Assembly: GCF_000696095.1 (NCBI RefSeq)
Contig: NZ_BAYX01000002.1
Location: forward strand, 124,001-188,000
Reading direction: 5' to 3'
Length of the DNA: 64,000 nt
Source of the DNA: Rhizobium rhizogenes NBRC 13257
GTDB taxonomy: Bacteria > Pseudomonadota > Alphaproteobacteria > Rhizobiales > Rhizobiaceae
The notes beneath the pieces were generated by a model. That model was not told where the DNA came from and ran no database searches. It saw only the letters and a list, made by a program, of their open reading frames with translations. Both the position numbers and the translations under genes were made by a program. This document shows, in pieces, positions 1 to 14,664 of the stretch (position 1 is its first letter; every line of letters starts with the position of its first letter).

Positions 1-1
1 G

Positions 2-358
2 GATCTGGAGGAAACGGTCGGAAACCTGCTCGAGAATGCCGCCCGTTTTGCCGAGCATAAGGTGCGCGTGGCCGCCAATGAGGCGCCGGCCGAGGTGAAG
101 GGCATCGATCCGGCCAGGCGCCATTGGGTGGAACTGGTGGTCGAGGATGATGGGCCTGGTCTTGAGCCGGATCAGATCCGCGAGGCAATGAAGCGCGGCC
201 GCAGGCTCGATGAGAGCAAGCCGGGCACCGGCCTCGGGCTTTCGATCGTCAGCGAGATCATCAACGAATATCAGGGGCGGCTCGAGCTGTCCCGCGGTCC
301 CTGGGGCGGTCTTCGCGCCAGTCTAATTCTGCCGGGGGTAACGAAGGATGTTGCTTGA
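2..358 (+). CDS. feuQ: Sensor histidine kinase, C-terminal part (FeuQ-like), truncated by window edge
   Basis: Only the last 118 residues are visible; the frame is open from base 2. They form the ATP-binding half of a histidine kinase: an N box (ETVGNLLENAARFA) at the start, a G1 box (DDGPGLEP) and a G2 box (GTGLGLSIV), ending in a typical strand-rich tail. The family phosphorylates a partner response regulator, here presumably encoded just upstream. The name rests on context: in Rhizobium and Sinorhizobium the feuPQ two-component genes lie beside the cycHJKL operon, as here. The sensor and dimerisation domains are outside the window, so the identity is inferred from synteny and not from the sensing region. 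Confidence 0.75.
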   Translation, partial: DLEETVGNLLENAARFAEHKVRVAANEAPAEVKGIDPARRHWVELVVEDDGPGLEPDQIREAMKRGRRLDESKPGTGLGLSIVSEIINEYQGRLELSRGPWGGLRASLILPGVTKDVA

Positions 359-448
359 TGCGCGGCATGATGCCAAAAAGATGTGCTGCGTCATGAAGAT
401 GCCGCACTGCAGTGCCTCTGGTTTGCTCGTTGATATTGGTTCGGTTGT

Positions 449-880
449 ATGAAGCTTCGCACCTTTTTTCTGATCGTTCCGTCCGTTCTTGCCGCCATTG
501 GCCTTTCCGCCTGCTCGACACCGAGCGGTAAGATCCCCGGCGTCAGTTTCCTGTCCACGGCCAAGCCGCCGGCTTCGACGCCGTATATTGCGGCTTTGGA
601 GGGCGGTATCGTCGGGCGTACCGGTATCCAGCTCAGCGACAATGATCAACGGCGGGCGCTGGAAGCGGAATATCGGGCGTTGGAAACCGCGCCGCTTGGC
701 ATGCCCGTCGTCTGGACAAGTAAGAATATCAGTGGTGAAGTCGTGGCCGCGGCCCCTTATCAGGTCGGCTCGCAGAATTGCCGCCAATACAGGCACACGG
801 TCACCGTTGACGGCAAGCCGACCCAGGCAAGGGGCGCTGCCTGCCGCAATGACGACGGCACCTGGTCGCCGTTGAACTAG
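449..880 (+). CDS. Small outer-membrane lipoprotein, surface-antigen-like (RT0821/Lpp0805 type)
   Basis: A 143-residue protein with a lipoprotein signal: basic start, hydrophobic stretch and lipobox LSAC with the lipidated Cys at residue 22. The C-terminal half has the Cys/Tyr pattern of the 17-kDa surface antigen family (CRQYRHTV near residue 111, then GAACR and DGTW at the end), a two-cysteine beta fold often found in rickettsial and rhizobial lipoproteins. It probably sits in the outer membrane facing the periplasm. It lies between the kinase gene and the cytochrome c maturation operon, with about 100 bases before ccmI, so it may be transcribed alone. Molecular role unknown. Confidence 0.8.
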   Translation: MKLRTFFLIVPSVLAAIGLSACSTPSGKIPGVSFLSTAKPPASTPYIAALEGGIVGRTGIQLSDNDQRRALEAEYRALETAPLGMPVVWTSKNISGEVVAAAPYQVGSQNCRQYRHTVTVDGKPTQARGAACRNDDGTWSPLN

Positions 881-978
881 GATTCCGTACTGCTGAAAAG
901 CGCGGCCAAACGCCTCAAATCTTCGTCAACCCGGCTTTGACGGTTGGAATAGTCGCCCGGTTAAAGTATTGGGCGTCT

Positions 979-2127
979 ATGCTGTTCTGGATTCTCGTGG
1001 CCGTTCTGACGGCCGTTGTCGGCGCCGTCCTGCTCTATCCTCTTTTGCGCGGAGCAAATGCGGCGGATGATGGCCGTGCCGGGGAGGTTGCGGTCTACCG
1101 CGACCAGCTTCGCGAGCTGGACCGCGATCTTGCGGGCGGCCTGATTTCGGCGGAAGAGGCCGGCTATGCTCGCGCCGAAATCGGCCGCCGCCTGCTGGCC
1201 GTTTCGAATGCCACGTCGAATACCGCGAAAGCGGCTAGGCACGGTAACTATCGTTTCTCGCAGGCCTTCATCATCCTCATACTGCCCGCCATCGGGCTCT
1301 GTCTTTATCTCATGAAAGGCGCGCCCGGCCTGCCGTCGCAGCCGCTGGAGGCGCGTCTCGAACAGCCCGGCAACGATCTCGCCATCTCGATCGTCAAGGT
1401 CGAGCAGCATCTGGCGCAGAGCCCCGATGACGGCAAGGGCTGGGAAGTGCTGGCGCCGATCTACCTGAAGACCAACCGCATCGTTGACGCGGAGCTTGCC
1501 TACCGCAATGTCATTCGCCTGCTCGGCCCCAGCGCCGAGCGGTTTGGCAGCCTGGGCGAGGTGCTGATCATGAAGGCCGGCGGCATCGTCACGGCGGAGG
1601 CGCGCAGCACGCTACAGCAGTCGCTTGCGCTCGATGCCAACAATCCCCGCGCGCTGTTCTATCTCGCGCTGGCGCTGGAGCAGGACGGCAAGGCGGCGGA
1701 AGCCAGAACCGCCTTCGTGGCGCTGGCGAAGCAATCTCCGCCCGAAGCGCCCTGGATGGCTGCGGTCAACGATCATATCGCCAAGAACAGCGGCACAGCG
1801 GAGGATATGGCCGCGGCTGACGCGAAGGCGCCGGGGAATCCGACGCCCGAGCAGGTTAAGGCTATCAGTGCCTTGAACAGCGGCGATCGGCAGCAGATGA
1901 TCCGCGGCATGGTGGAGAGCCTGGACGCCAGGCTCAAGGAAGATCCGAAGAATTTCGAGGGCTGGATGCGGCTGATCCGCTCCTATGCCGTGCTGAACGA
2001 CAGGGAGCGTGCGGCCGATGCGCTGAAGCGCGGTCTTGCCGCGTTTCCCGCCTATGGCGGCGAGGGGCAGCAGCTCGTGGCTCTGGCGAAGGAGCTCGGA
2101 CTGCCGACGGAGGTAACGCAGCAATGA
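979..2127 (+). CDS. ccmI: Cytochrome c maturation protein CcmI/CycH
   Basis: A 382-residue inner-membrane protein with two N-terminal membrane segments (about residues 1-20 and 93-112) that bracket a short cytoplasmic loop, followed by a periplasmic TPR region. CcmI holds the C-terminal end of apocytochrome c and delivers it to the CcmF/CcmH heme ligation complex. I chose the ATG at 979 because it places the first membrane helix at the very start (MLFWILVAV), as in known CcmI proteins; an in-frame TTG at 937 would add 14 residues. Its stop overlaps the ccmE start by four bases, the first junction of a tightly coupled ccmI-E-F-H operon. Confidence 0.93.
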   Translation: MLFWILVAVLTAVVGAVLLYPLLRGANAADDGRAGEVAVYRDQLRELDRDLAGGLISAEEAGYARAEIGRRLLAVSNATSNTAKAARHGNYRFSQAFIILILPAIGLCLYLMKGAPGLPSQPLEARLEQPGNDLAISIVKVEQHLAQSPDDGKGWEVLAPIYLKTNRIVDAELAYRNVIRLLGPSAERFGSLGEVLIMKAGGIVTAEARSTLQQSLALDANNPRALFYLALALEQDGKAAEARTAFVALAKQSPPEAPWMAAVNDHIAKNSGTAEDMAAADAKAPGNPTPEQVKAISALNSGDRQQMIRGMVESLDARLKEDPKNFEGWMRLIRSYAVLNDRERAADALKRGLAAFPAYGGEGQQLVALAKELGLPTEVTQQ

Positions 2128-2573
2128 CCCGCAAGCAGAAACGTTTGGCCGTCATTGCCGGCGGCATGGGCTTCATCGCCACTGCCGTGCTTCTCGTCCT
2201 CTTCGCCTTCAGCCAGTCGGTTGCCTATTTCTACATGCCCGGCGATCTCGCCAAGAGCCCCATCGGCGCTGGAACCTTGATCCGCCTCGGCGGTCTCGTC
2301 GGCGAGGGCAGCATCGTGCGCGGCGAGGGCACGCAGGTCCAGTTTTCCGTCACCGACGGCTCCGATGCGATCAAGGTCCGGTATAACGGCATCCTGCCCG
2401 ATCTTTTCCGCGAGGGGCAGGGGGTCGTTACCGAAGGCAAATTCGAGCCGGGCAGCGACGTCTTTGTTGCCGACAGCGTGCTGGCCAAGCATGATGAGCG
2501 TTACATGCCGAAGCAGGTTGCCGACCGGCTGAAGGCCGACGGCGTCTGGAAGGGCGAGGAAGCAAGCCAATGA
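2124..2573 (+). CDS. ccmE: Periplasmic heme chaperone CcmE/CycJ
   Basis: A 149-residue protein with a single N-terminal membrane anchor (about residues 8-30) and a periplasmic OB-fold domain. The heme-binding signature is complete: His123 in VLAKHDERY, with Tyr127 after it. CcmE binds heme covalently through this His and passes it to CcmF for attachment to apocytochrome c. Start and stop overlap ccmI and ccmF by four bases each (ATGA junctions), so translation is probably coupled. Confidence 0.97.
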   Translation: MTRKQKRLAVIAGGMGFIATAVLLVLFAFSQSVAYFYMPGDLAKSPIGAGTLIRLGGLVGEGSIVRGEGTQVQFSVTDGSDAIKVRYNGILPDLFREGQGVVTEGKFEPGSDVFVADSVLAKHDERYMPKQVADRLKADGVWKGEEASQ

Positions 2574-4561
2574 TCATCGAGCTTGGACATTACGCGCTGG
2601 TGCTGGCGCTTGCGACCGCGATCATCGTCTCGATCATCCCGGTGATCGGTGCGCGGCGGGGCGAATTGTCGATGATGGATATCGCCCCGGTCGGCGCCAT
2701 CGTCACGTTCGCGCTGGTCGCCTTTTCCTTCGGTGTGCTCACCTATGCCTATGTCACTTCTGATTTCTCGGTACTGAACGTCTGGGAGAATTCTCATTCG
2801 CTGATGCCGATGATTTTCAAGATCTCCGGCGTCTGGGGCAATCACGAGGGATCGATGATGCTCTGGCTGCTGATTCTGGCGCTGTTCAGCGCGCTCGTTG
2901 CACTGTTCGGGCGCAATCTGCCGGACACGCTGCGCGCCAACGTGCTCGCCGTGCAGTCCTGGATCTCGGCCGCTTTCCTGGTTTTCATCCTTCTGACCTC
3001 CAATCCCTTCATCCGCCTCAACCCGGCCCCGGCTGAGGGCAAGGACCTCAATCCGGTGCTGCAGGATATCGGCCTGGCGATCCATCCACCGCTGCTCTAT
3101 CTCGGCTATGTCGGCTTCTCTGTCTGTTTCTCATTCGCCGTGGCAGCCCTTCTCGAAGGCCGTATCGACGCCGCCTGGGCGCGCTGGGTCCGTCCGTGGA
3201 CGCTCGCCGCCTGGACCTTCCTGACGCTCGGCATCGCCATGGGCTCCTATTGGGCCTATTACGAACTCGGCTGGGGCGGCTGGTGGTTCTGGGATCCGGT
3301 CGAGAATGCCTCCTTCATGCCCTGGCTTGCCGGCACGGCGCTGCTGCATTCCGCGCTCGTCATGGAAAAGCGCGATGCGCTGAAGATCTGGACGGTTCTT
3401 CTGGCGATCCTGACTTTCTCGCTGTCGCTCCTCGGCACCTTCCTGGTGCGCTCCGGCGTGCTGACCTCGGTGCATTCCTTCGCCAGCGATCCGACGCGCG
3501 GTATCTTCATTCTCTGTATTCTGATGATCTTCATCGGCGGCGCGCTGTCGCTCTTCGCCTTCCGCGCTCCGAGGCTTGCCGCCGGCGGCCTGTTCGCGCC
3601 GATTTCGCGCGAAGGCGCGCTGGTGCTGAACAACCTCATCCTGACGGTCGCCTGCGGCACGGTGCTGACCGGCACGCTCTATCCGCTGGCGCTGGAAACG
3701 TTGACCGGCGACAAGATCTCCGTCGGCCCGCCCTTCTTCAACATGACCTTCGGCCTGCTGATGACGCCGATCCTGATTGCCGTTCCCTTCGGACCGCTGC
3801 TGGCGTGGAAGCGCGGCGATCTGCTCGGCGTGCTGCAGCGGCTCTATGTTGCCGCCGGCCTGGCTCTGATCGCGGGCCTCATCCTGTTCTACGTCCGCCA
3901 TGGCGGGCCGGTGCTTGCCGTTCTCGGCCTTGCCGCCGGCTTCTTTCTGGTCTTCGGCGCCGTGACCGATCTCTGGTATCGTGCTGGCCTCGGCAAGGTT
4001 AAAGGCAATGTCGCCTGGCGACGTCTGAGCGGCCTGCCGCGCTCCGCCTTCGGGACGGCGTTTGCCCATGCCGGCCTCGGCGTCACCGTCCTCGGCATCG
4101 TCGCGGTTACGACGTTCGAGACCGAGAATATCACCACGATGAAGCCGGGCGGCACGGCCGAACTCGGCGGCTATACATTGCGTTTCGACGGCACGCAGCC
4201 GGGCGTCGGCCCCAATTTCACCGAGGATCGCGGCCACTTCACCGTCAGCCGTGGCGGCGTCGCTGTCGCCGAGGTTTCGTCCTCCAAGCGCGTCTTTACC
4301 GCCAGCCGCACGGCAACGACCGAGGCCGGCATTCTGACCCTCGGCTTGAGCCAGCTTTACGTCTCGCTCGGCGATCCCACCAACAACGGCGGTATGGTCG
4401 TTCGCATCTGGTGGAAGCCCTTCATCCTCTGCATCTGGGGCGGCGCGGTCATCATGGCGCTCGGCGGCTTCATCTCGCTCAGCGACCGTCGCCTGCGCGT
4501 CGGCGCCCCGAGCCGCAAGGCGAAACCGGTGTCCCGCCCAGCCATGGAGCCGGCGGAATGA
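2570..4561 (+). CDS. ccmF: Heme lyase subunit CcmF/CycK
   Basis: A 663-residue multi-spanning inner-membrane protein of the CcmF/CcsA superfamily. The tryptophan-rich WWD motif ([16 protein letters not shown]) is at about residues 234-250, where periplasmic heme is held during transfer from CcmE to apocytochrome c. Length and the long periplasmic C-terminal domain before the last helix match full-length CcmF. It overlaps ccmE upstream and ccmH downstream by ATGA junctions. Loss of this gene in rhizobia removes c-type cytochromes and respiratory nitrogen fixation; that is family knowledge, not something shown here. Confidence 0.97.
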   Translation: MIIELGHYALVLALATAIIVSIIPVIGARRGELSMMDIAPVGAIVTFALVAFSFGVLTYAYVTSDFSVLNVWENSHSLMPMIFKISGVWGNHEGSMMLWLLILALFSALVALFGRNLPDTLRANVLAVQSWISAAFLVFILLTSNPFIRLNPAPAEGKDLNPVLQDIGLAIHPPLLYLGYVGFSVCFSFAVAALLEGRIDAAWARWVRPWTLAAWTFLTLGIAMGSYWAYYELGWGGWWFWDPVENASFMPWLAGTALLHSALVMEKRDALKIWTVLLAILTFSLSLLGTFLVRSGVLTSVHSFASDPTRGIFILCILMIFIGGALSLFAFRAPRLAAGGLFAPISREGALVLNNLILTVACGTVLTGTLYPLALETLTGDKISVGPPFFNMTFGLLMTPILIAVPFGPLLAWKRGDLLGVLQRLYVAAGLALIAGLILFYVRHGGPVLAVLGLAAGFFLVFGAVTDLWYRAGLGKVKGNVAWRRLSGLPRSAFGTAFAHAGLGVTVLGIVAVTTFETENITTMKPGGTAELGGYTLRFDGTQPGVGPNFTEDRGHFTVSRGGVAVAEVSSSKRVFTASRTATTEAGILTLGLSQLYVSLGDPTNNGGMVVRIWWKPFILCIWGGAVIMALGGFISLSDRRLRVGAPSRKAKPVSRPAMEPAE

Positions 4562-5013
4562 TCCGGCGGTTGTTCCTGGCCCTTGCACTCTTTCTCGCGG
4601 CCGCTCCCACCTTCGCCGTCAACCCGGACGAGGTGTTGCCCGATCCAGCGCTGGAAACGCGAGCGCGCACGATCTCGGCCGAATTGCGCTGCATGGTCTG
4701 CCAGAACCAGTCGATCGACGATTCCAATGCCGATCTCGCCCGCGACCTGCGGCTTCTGGTCCGCAGGCGCCTCGCCGATGGCGATACCGACAAGCAGGTG
4801 CTCGACTATATCGTCTCCCGTTACGGCGAGTTCGTGCTGTTGAAGCCGCGCTTTACCGAAAAGACGTTGCTGCTCTGGGGAGCGCCGGTGACGCTCTTCC
4901 TTTTCGGCGGGCTTGCTCTCGCAGTTTACGCCAGACGCCGCGTCGGAAAGCCGACGGGTACGCGGCTGACGCCGGAGGAAGAGGCGCGCCTTAGCGAGAT
5001 CCTCGACAAGTGA
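4558..5013 (+). CDS. ccmH: Cytochrome c maturation thioredoxin-like protein CcmH/CycL
   Basis: A 151-residue periplasmic protein with a signal peptide (residues 1-20, cleavage near TFA), the redox motif RCMVCQ (Cys45 and Cys48) and one C-terminal membrane helix at about 104-124. CcmH reduces or resolves the apocytochrome CXXCH disulfide before heme attachment. The start at 4558 overlaps the ccmF stop as ATGA and gives a clean signal peptide; the frame is open further upstream but that would remove the signal. It is the short form of CcmH, with the TPR part supplied separately by CcmI. Last gene of the operon. Confidence 0.96.
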   Translation: MIRRLFLALALFLAAAPTFAVNPDEVLPDPALETRARTISAELRCMVCQNQSIDDSNADLARDLRLLVRRRLADGDTDKQVLDYIVSRYGEFVLLKPRFTEKTLLLWGAPVTLFLFGGLALAVYARRRVGKPTGTRLTPEEEARLSEILDK

Positions 5014-5020
5014 TGTCACA

Positions 5021-5044
5021 CGACAGGTTGTTTTGCTCCTGTCG
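5021..5044 (+). terminator. Hairpin after the ccm operon
   Basis: A 7-bp stem CGACAGG/CCTGTCG with a T-rich 10-base loop lies 8 bases after the ccmH stop. The downstream T content is moderate only, so it may be a weak intrinsic terminator separating the ccm operon from degP. Confidence 0.5.
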
Positions 5045-5187
5045 ACAATATTTCGTTACATTACCAAGTTTTCATGGGTCGGACAGTTCGCTGTAAGGTC
5101 TGAAGCCCTATATCATTCCCATGAGCCTTCATCACCGGTTCCGCCGGTGGAAGAAAATCGGACGAGAGAAGAAAAGGTAACTCGCAT

Positions 5188-6744
5188 ATGTTCAGGAATA
5201 TCAAGGACACTTTGTCCCGTAGCACCGCTATGAAAGCTTCTGTCGTCGCCGGTCTCGCTGTTGCCGCCCTTGCTGCCGGTGTCCCGGCTGAAGTCAGCCG
5301 TTCCTACGCAGATGCCGTCAATGTTCAGGCTCCGCAGGTTCCGAGCTTCGCCAATGTCGTCGACGCCGTATCTCCGGCGGTCGTTTCCGTTCGCGTCGAA
5401 TCCCGCATCAATCCGGTTGCCGATGAGGACGATTCCTTCGGCCTCGGCCGCGGTTTCGACGAGCTGCCGGACGATCATCCGCTGAAGAAGTTCTTCAAGC
5501 AGTTCGAACAGCAGCAGCAGGGTCGCAACCAGCAGCAAGGTCAGCAAAAAGGTCAGCCCGATAGCAAGGGTCATCTGCGCCCGGTCGCCCAGGGGTCCGG
5601 TTTCTTCGTCTCGGAAGATGGCTATATCGTCACCAACAACCACGTCGTTTCCGATGGTGCTGCGTTCGTTGTCATTCTCAATGACGGCACCGAGTTCGAC
5701 GCCAAGCTGGTCGGCAAGGATTCGCGCACCGACCTCGCTGTGCTGAAGGTCGACGGCAAGGGCAAGAAGTTCACCTATGTCAGCTGGGCAGACGACGAGA
5801 AGGTTCGTGTCGGCGACTGGGTCGTTGCCGTCGGCAACCCCTTCGGCCTCGGCGGTACGGTGACAGCCGGTATCGTCTCGGCCCGCGGCCGCGACATTCA
5901 TTCCGGCCCCTATGACGACTACATCCAGATCGATGCCCCTGTGAACAAGGGCAATTCCGGTGGCCCGACCTTCAACCTTAACGGCCAGGTCGTCGGTATC
6001 AACACTGCGATCTTCTCGCAGTCGGGCGGCAGCGTCGGCATCGCCTTCGCCATCCCCGCCACCACGGCCAAGGACGTCGTTGCCGACTTGATCAAGAGCG
6101 GTACCGTATCGCGCGGCTGGCTCGGTGTTCAGATCCAGCCGGTTACCAAGGACATTGCCGAATCTCTCGGCCTGTCTGAGCCGAGTGGTGCGCTGGTTGT
6201 CTCCCCGCAGGACGGTTCTCCGGGCCAGAAGGCCGGCATCAAGAACGGTGACGTCGTAACCGCCGTCAACGGCGAGCCGGTCAAGGATCCGCGCGATCTC
6301 GCCCGCCGTATCGGTGCGATGCAGCCGGGCGCCAAGGTCGATGTCTCGCTGTGGCGCGGCGGCAAGTCCCAGTCGGTCACCGTCGAACTCGGTACGCTGC
6401 CGGCCGAACAGAGCCAGGCTTCGAACGACGACAATTCGCTGCCGTCCCAGCCGCAGCAGCCGTCCTCCGAAAAGGCGCTTGCCGATCTCGGCCTCACCGT
6501 CGGCCCGTCCGACGATGGCAAGGGGGTCGCGATCACCGGTGTCGATCCGGACTCCGACGCCGCCGACAAGGGCGTGAAGGAAGGCGAGAAGATTACCTCG
6601 GTCAACAACGAGGAAGTCTCCAATGCCGGCGACATCGCGAAGGTTATCGAGCAGGCGAAGAAGGATGGCCGCACCCGCGCGCTGTTCCAGATTCAGTCCG
6701 GCGACGGCAGCCGCTTCGTCGCCCTGCCGATCAACGCCGGCTGA
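5188..6744 (+). CDS. degP: Periplasmic serine protease DegP/HtrA with two PDZ domains
   Basis: A 518-residue HtrA-family protease/chaperone that degrades misfolded envelope proteins. Order: signal/anchor at about residues 15-40, a Gln-rich loop (about 107-125, LA-loop position), trypsin-like domain with triad His152 (TNNHVVS), Asp182 (RTDLAV) and Ser257 (GNSGGP), PDZ1 at about 290-390 and PDZ2 at about 425-515, joined by a Ser/Gln/Pro linker. The ATG at 5188 follows a purine-rich ribosome site. The 174 bases upstream carry its own promoter region. The order ccm-degP-response regulator-kinase-glnE is conserved in rhizobia, where the gene is called degP1. Confidence 0.96.
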   Translation: MFRNIKDTLSRSTAMKASVVAGLAVAALAAGVPAEVSRSYADAVNVQAPQVPSFANVVDAVSPAVVSVRVESRINPVADEDDSFGLGRGFDELPDDHPLKKFFKQFEQQQQGRNQQQGQQKGQPDSKGHLRPVAQGSGFFVSEDGYIVTNNHVVSDGAAFVVILNDGTEFDAKLVGKDSRTDLAVLKVDGKGKKFTYVSWADDEKVRVGDWVVAVGNPFGLGGTVTAGIVSARGRDIHSGPYDDYIQIDAPVNKGNSGGPTFNLNGQVVGINTAIFSQSGGSVGIAFAIPATTAKDVVADLIKSGTVSRGWLGVQIQPVTKDIAESLGLSEPSGALVVSPQDGSPGQKAGIKNGDVVTAVNGEPVKDPRDLARRIGAMQPGAKVDVSLWRGGKSQSVTVELGTLPAEQSQASNDDNSLPSQPQQPSSEKALADLGLTVGPSDDGKGVAITGVDPDSDAADKGVKEGEKITSVNNEEVSNAGDIAKVIEQAKKDGRTRALFQIQSGDGSRFVALPINAG

Positions 6745-6767
6745 TTTTTCGGCTGATTGAATGAATT

Positions 6768-6799
6768 GGAGCCGCGCTGGCCACGGCTGGCGCGGCTCC
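6768..6799 (+). terminator. GC-rich hairpin after degP
   Basis: GGAGCCGCGC (6768-6777) pairs with GCGCGGCTCC (6790-6799) around a 12-base loop, 24 bases after the degP stop. The following bases (TCTGTTT) are only moderately T-rich. Confidence 0.6.
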
Positions 6800-6929
6800 T
6801 CTGTTTCCGACGTGCCTTCATCGATCAACGTTTTCAGGCGGGTACAAGATGACAACCTCTGGCCAACATGCTGTGGACTCCTCCGATTCCGGTTGTGCTA
6901 AAGCACTGCCGGCGGATAATGTCGCCCAC

Positions 6930-7607
6930 ATGAAGATTTTGATTATCGAAGACGATCTTGAGGCGGCCGCCTATCTCACCAAGGCGTTTCGCGAGGCCGG
7001 CATTGTTGCCGACCATGCGAGCGACGGCGAGAGCGGTCTCTTCATGGGCACGGAGAATGCCTACGACGTCGCCATCATCGACCGCATGCTGCCGCGCCGC
7101 GACGGTCTTTCCGTCATCAGCGAGCTGCGCCGCAAGGGTGTGCACACGCCGGTTCTCATTCTTTCCGCGCTTGGCCAGGTCGACGATCGCGTCACCGGCC
7201 TTCGCGCCGGCGGTGATGACTACCTGCCGAAACCCTACGCCTTCAGCGAATTGCTCGCCCGCGTTGAAGTTCTCGGCCGCCGCAAGGGCACGCCGGATCA
7301 GGATGTGCTCTACCGCGTTGCCGATCTGGAGCTTGACCGGCTGTCGCATGAGGTCCGCCGCGGCGGCAAGGAGATTCCCTTGCAGCCGCGCGAGTTCCGC
7401 CTGCTGGAATATCTGATGAAGAATGCCGGTCAGGTGGTGACGCGCACCATGCTGCTCGAAAATGTCTGGGATTATCACTTCGATCCGCAGACGAACGTTA
7501 TCGACGTCCATGTCTCGCGCCTGCGCTCGAAGATCGAAAAAGACTTCAGCCAGCCGCTGTTGAAGACGATCCGTGGCGCCGGCTACATGATCAAGGACGA
7601 AGGATGA
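6930..7607 (+). CDS. OmpR-family response regulator
   Basis: A 225-residue regulator: receiver domain at residues 1-115 with acidic pocket EDD (7-9), phosphoacceptor Asp51 (IIDRMLP) and conserved Lys in LPKPY, then a winged-helix DNA-binding domain (about 125-222). I chose ATG 6930, which begins MKILIIEDD as in the family; an in-frame ATG at 6849 would add 27 residues without homology to the fold. It shares an ATGA overlap with the downstream kinase gene, so the two form one operon. Its place beside degP suggests envelope or metal stress sensing, but the stimulus cannot be read from sequence. Confidence 0.93.
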   Translation: MKILIIEDDLEAAAYLTKAFREAGIVADHASDGESGLFMGTENAYDVAIIDRMLPRRDGLSVISELRRKGVHTPVLILSALGQVDDRVTGLRAGGDDYLPKPYAFSELLARVEVLGRRKGTPDQDVLYRVADLELDRLSHEVRRGGKEIPLQPREFRLLEYLMKNAGQVVTRTMLLENVWDYHFDPQTNVIDVHVSRLRSKIEKDFSQPLLKTIRGAGYMIKDEG

Positions 7608-9019
7608 GTCGCTTTCGCGTCCTCTTCAAGTCCACCGCAGTCCGCCTGTCCGCCCTCTATATCCTTCTCTTCGCGCTCTGCGCCGCCACGCTCGTCTTTT
7701 ACGTCACGGCCATGTCCGAGCGGTTGCTGACCGGACAGATCCGCGATGCCGTGCAGCAGGAAGTCAGCCAGGTCAAGCGTGCCTACGATGTCGGTGGGTT
7801 GAACCTGCTGCTGCGCACGATGGAACGCCGCGCCCGTCAGCCGGGCGCCAACCTCTATGTCATCGCCAGCCCCACCGGCGATATCCTCGCCGGCAACGTC
7901 GCTTCGGTGCAGCCCGGCGTTCTCGGCCAGGCCGGCTGGACGGAGCTGCCGTTCGTCTATGAACGCTACACGGATTCCGGTGTCGATCCCGAACGCCGGC
8001 ATTTGGCCATCGCCAATATCTTCCTCCTCGACAACGGCCTGCGCATCCTGATCGGCCGCGACCTCGGCGAGCCTGAGCGTTTCCGCGTACTGGTGCGCCA
8101 GGCGCTGATGCTGGCGCTGGCGATCATGGGTCTCGGCGCGCTGGTCATCTGGTTCGGCATCGGCCGCAACGCGCTGAAGCGCATCGACCGCATGACCGAT
8201 GCCAGCCGCAAGATCATGGCCGGCGATCTGTCGCAGCGCCTGCCGGTCGGTGGTTCCGGCGATGAATTCGACCGCATGTCGACATCGCTGAATGCCATGC
8301 TCGGACGTATCGAGAAATTGAACGAGGGCCTGCGGCAGGTCTCCGACAATATCGCCCATGACCTGAAGACGCCGCTGACGCGACTGCGCAACAAGGCGGC
8401 GGATGCGCTCGATAATGCCGACGGCGAAGGCCGTCGCGTGGCGCTGGAAGGTATTATCGGCGAATCCGATCAGCTGATCCGCACCTTCAACGCGCTGCTG
8501 ATGATCTCCCGCGTCGAGGCGGGTTCGGTCGCCGCCGAAATGACCGGCGTCGATCTCTCCTCCATCGTCGCCGATACCGCCGAGCTCTATGAGCCGGTGG
8601 CCGAAGAGGCGGGTCTCGCCCTGACCGCCGAAATCGAGCCCGATGTCGAAGTACAGGGCAATCGCGAACTGATTGGCCAGGCGATCTTCAATCTGATCGA
8701 CAATGCCGTCAAATATGCCTCCGGCTGCCCCGGCAAGCAGGCGGTCACGCTGAAACTGTCGCGGACGCCGGATGCCGTGAACCTTGCCGTCGCGGACCAT
8801 GGGCCAGGGGTTCCCGCCCACCAGCGGACCGAGGTGATCAAGCGTTTCTTCCGCCTGGACGAGAGCCGCTCCAAGCCCGGTACCGGCCTTGGCCTTTCGC
8901 TGGTGGAGGCGGTGATGGAGCTGCATGGTGGCCAGCTGGAGCTTTCCGATACCGACCCGGCTAGCCCCGATGCCCGTGGCCTCACCGTGACCATGATCTT
9001 CCCCACGCAGAAACAATAG
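7604..9019 (+). CDS. Membrane sensor histidine kinase, partner of the upstream regulator
   Basis: A 471-residue kinase. An N-terminal membrane helix (about 10-35), a periplasmic region of about 125 residues and a second helix (about 165-185) are followed by HAMP (about 187-240), HisKA with phosphoacceptor His252 (NIAHDLKTPL), and HATPase_c with N box (NLIDNAVKYA), G1 (DHGPGVP) and G2 (GTGLGLSL). Its start overlaps the regulator stop by four bases, which marks them as a cognate pair. The sensing domain has no motif I can assign. Confidence 0.94.
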   Translation: MSRFRVLFKSTAVRLSALYILLFALCAATLVFYVTAMSERLLTGQIRDAVQQEVSQVKRAYDVGGLNLLLRTMERRARQPGANLYVIASPTGDILAGNVASVQPGVLGQAGWTELPFVYERYTDSGVDPERRHLAIANIFLLDNGLRILIGRDLGEPERFRVLVRQALMLALAIMGLGALVIWFGIGRNALKRIDRMTDASRKIMAGDLSQRLPVGGSGDEFDRMSTSLNAMLGRIEKLNEGLRQVSDNIAHDLKTPLTRLRNKAADALDNADGEGRRVALEGIIGESDQLIRTFNALLMISRVEAGSVAAEMTGVDLSSIVADTAELYEPVAEEAGLALTAEIEPDVEVQGNRELIGQAIFNLIDNAVKYASGCPGKQAVTLKLSRTPDAVNLAVADHGPGVPAHQRTEVIKRFFRLDESRSKPGTGLGLSLVEAVMELHGGQLELSDTDPASPDARGLTVTMIFPTQKQ

Positions 9020-9044
9020 GTTAATCCTGCTTCATCGGATTGCT

Positions 9045-9092
9045 CGAAACATGATCCCGAAAGTCGTTGATGATTTTCGGGATCATGTTTCG
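9045..9092 (+). repeat. Perfect 18-bp inverted repeat, rhizobial palindromic element
   Basis: CGAAACATGATCCCGAAA (9045-9062) is exactly repeated inverted at 9075-9092 around a 12-base loop, in the gap between the kinase gene and glnE. The core CATGATCCCG is shared with a second, imperfect element at 63369-63409. Such GCATGATCCCG-type palindromes are common intergenic repeats in Rhizobium and Agrobacterium; that family link is from memory. It could also act as a hairpin terminator for the kinase operon, though no T run follows. Confidence 0.75.
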
Positions 9093-9157
9093 ATTCAAGA
9101 GGTTACCGCGTCTTTGCGTGTCCAGTCGGATGCGCGCCGCGGTAGGGAGGACACTGC

Positions 9158-12118
<2,961 letters not shown>

Positions 12119-12119
12119 T

Positions 12120-14435
<2,316 letters not shown>

Positions 14436-14458
14436 CGCTCTAGCCTTGTCCCTCGTGT

Positions 14459-14547
14459 GATTCGCTGCGCCGCTCGCCCGAATCTACCCTAATGAATCAC
14501 TCGTGATTCGCCTTGTCCAGAGGGTCTGGTAAAACTTTGTTAACCAT
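14459..14547 (-). promoter_or_regulatory. pleC upstream region with four GANTC sites and a CtrA-like half site
   Basis: GANTC, the CcrM methylation target, occurs at 14459, 14480, 14494 and 14505, the last two forming the palindrome GAATCAC-TC-GTGATTC. TTAACCAT, a CtrA half site, lies at 14540-14547. All sit 24-112 bases before the pleC start. Chance expectation for GANTC is one per 256 bases. Functional control by CcrM or CtrA is inferred from these motifs. Confidence 0.5.
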
Positions 14548-14613
14548 AAGTGATTTCAGCGCTTTTTGGACTCGCAAGGGTAGGGCGCCGGCATCCGAGA
14601 CTCGTTCAGGATG

Positions 14614-14637
14614 AAAAAGCGGGTACAAATCACCCGC
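14614..14637 (-). terminator. Intrinsic terminator of pepN
   Basis: Read on the minus strand: stem GCGGGT/ACCCGC, 7-base loop, then five T residues, 28 bases after the pepN stop. It separates pepN from the pleC promoter region. Confidence 0.8.
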
Positions 14638-14664
14638 CTCGATCACAGGATGGCAAGCGGAAAA

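Noticed and set aside
5113..6855. Long open frame antisense to degP
   Set aside because: Low-complexity product without motifs; degP has full catalytic triad and PDZ domains.
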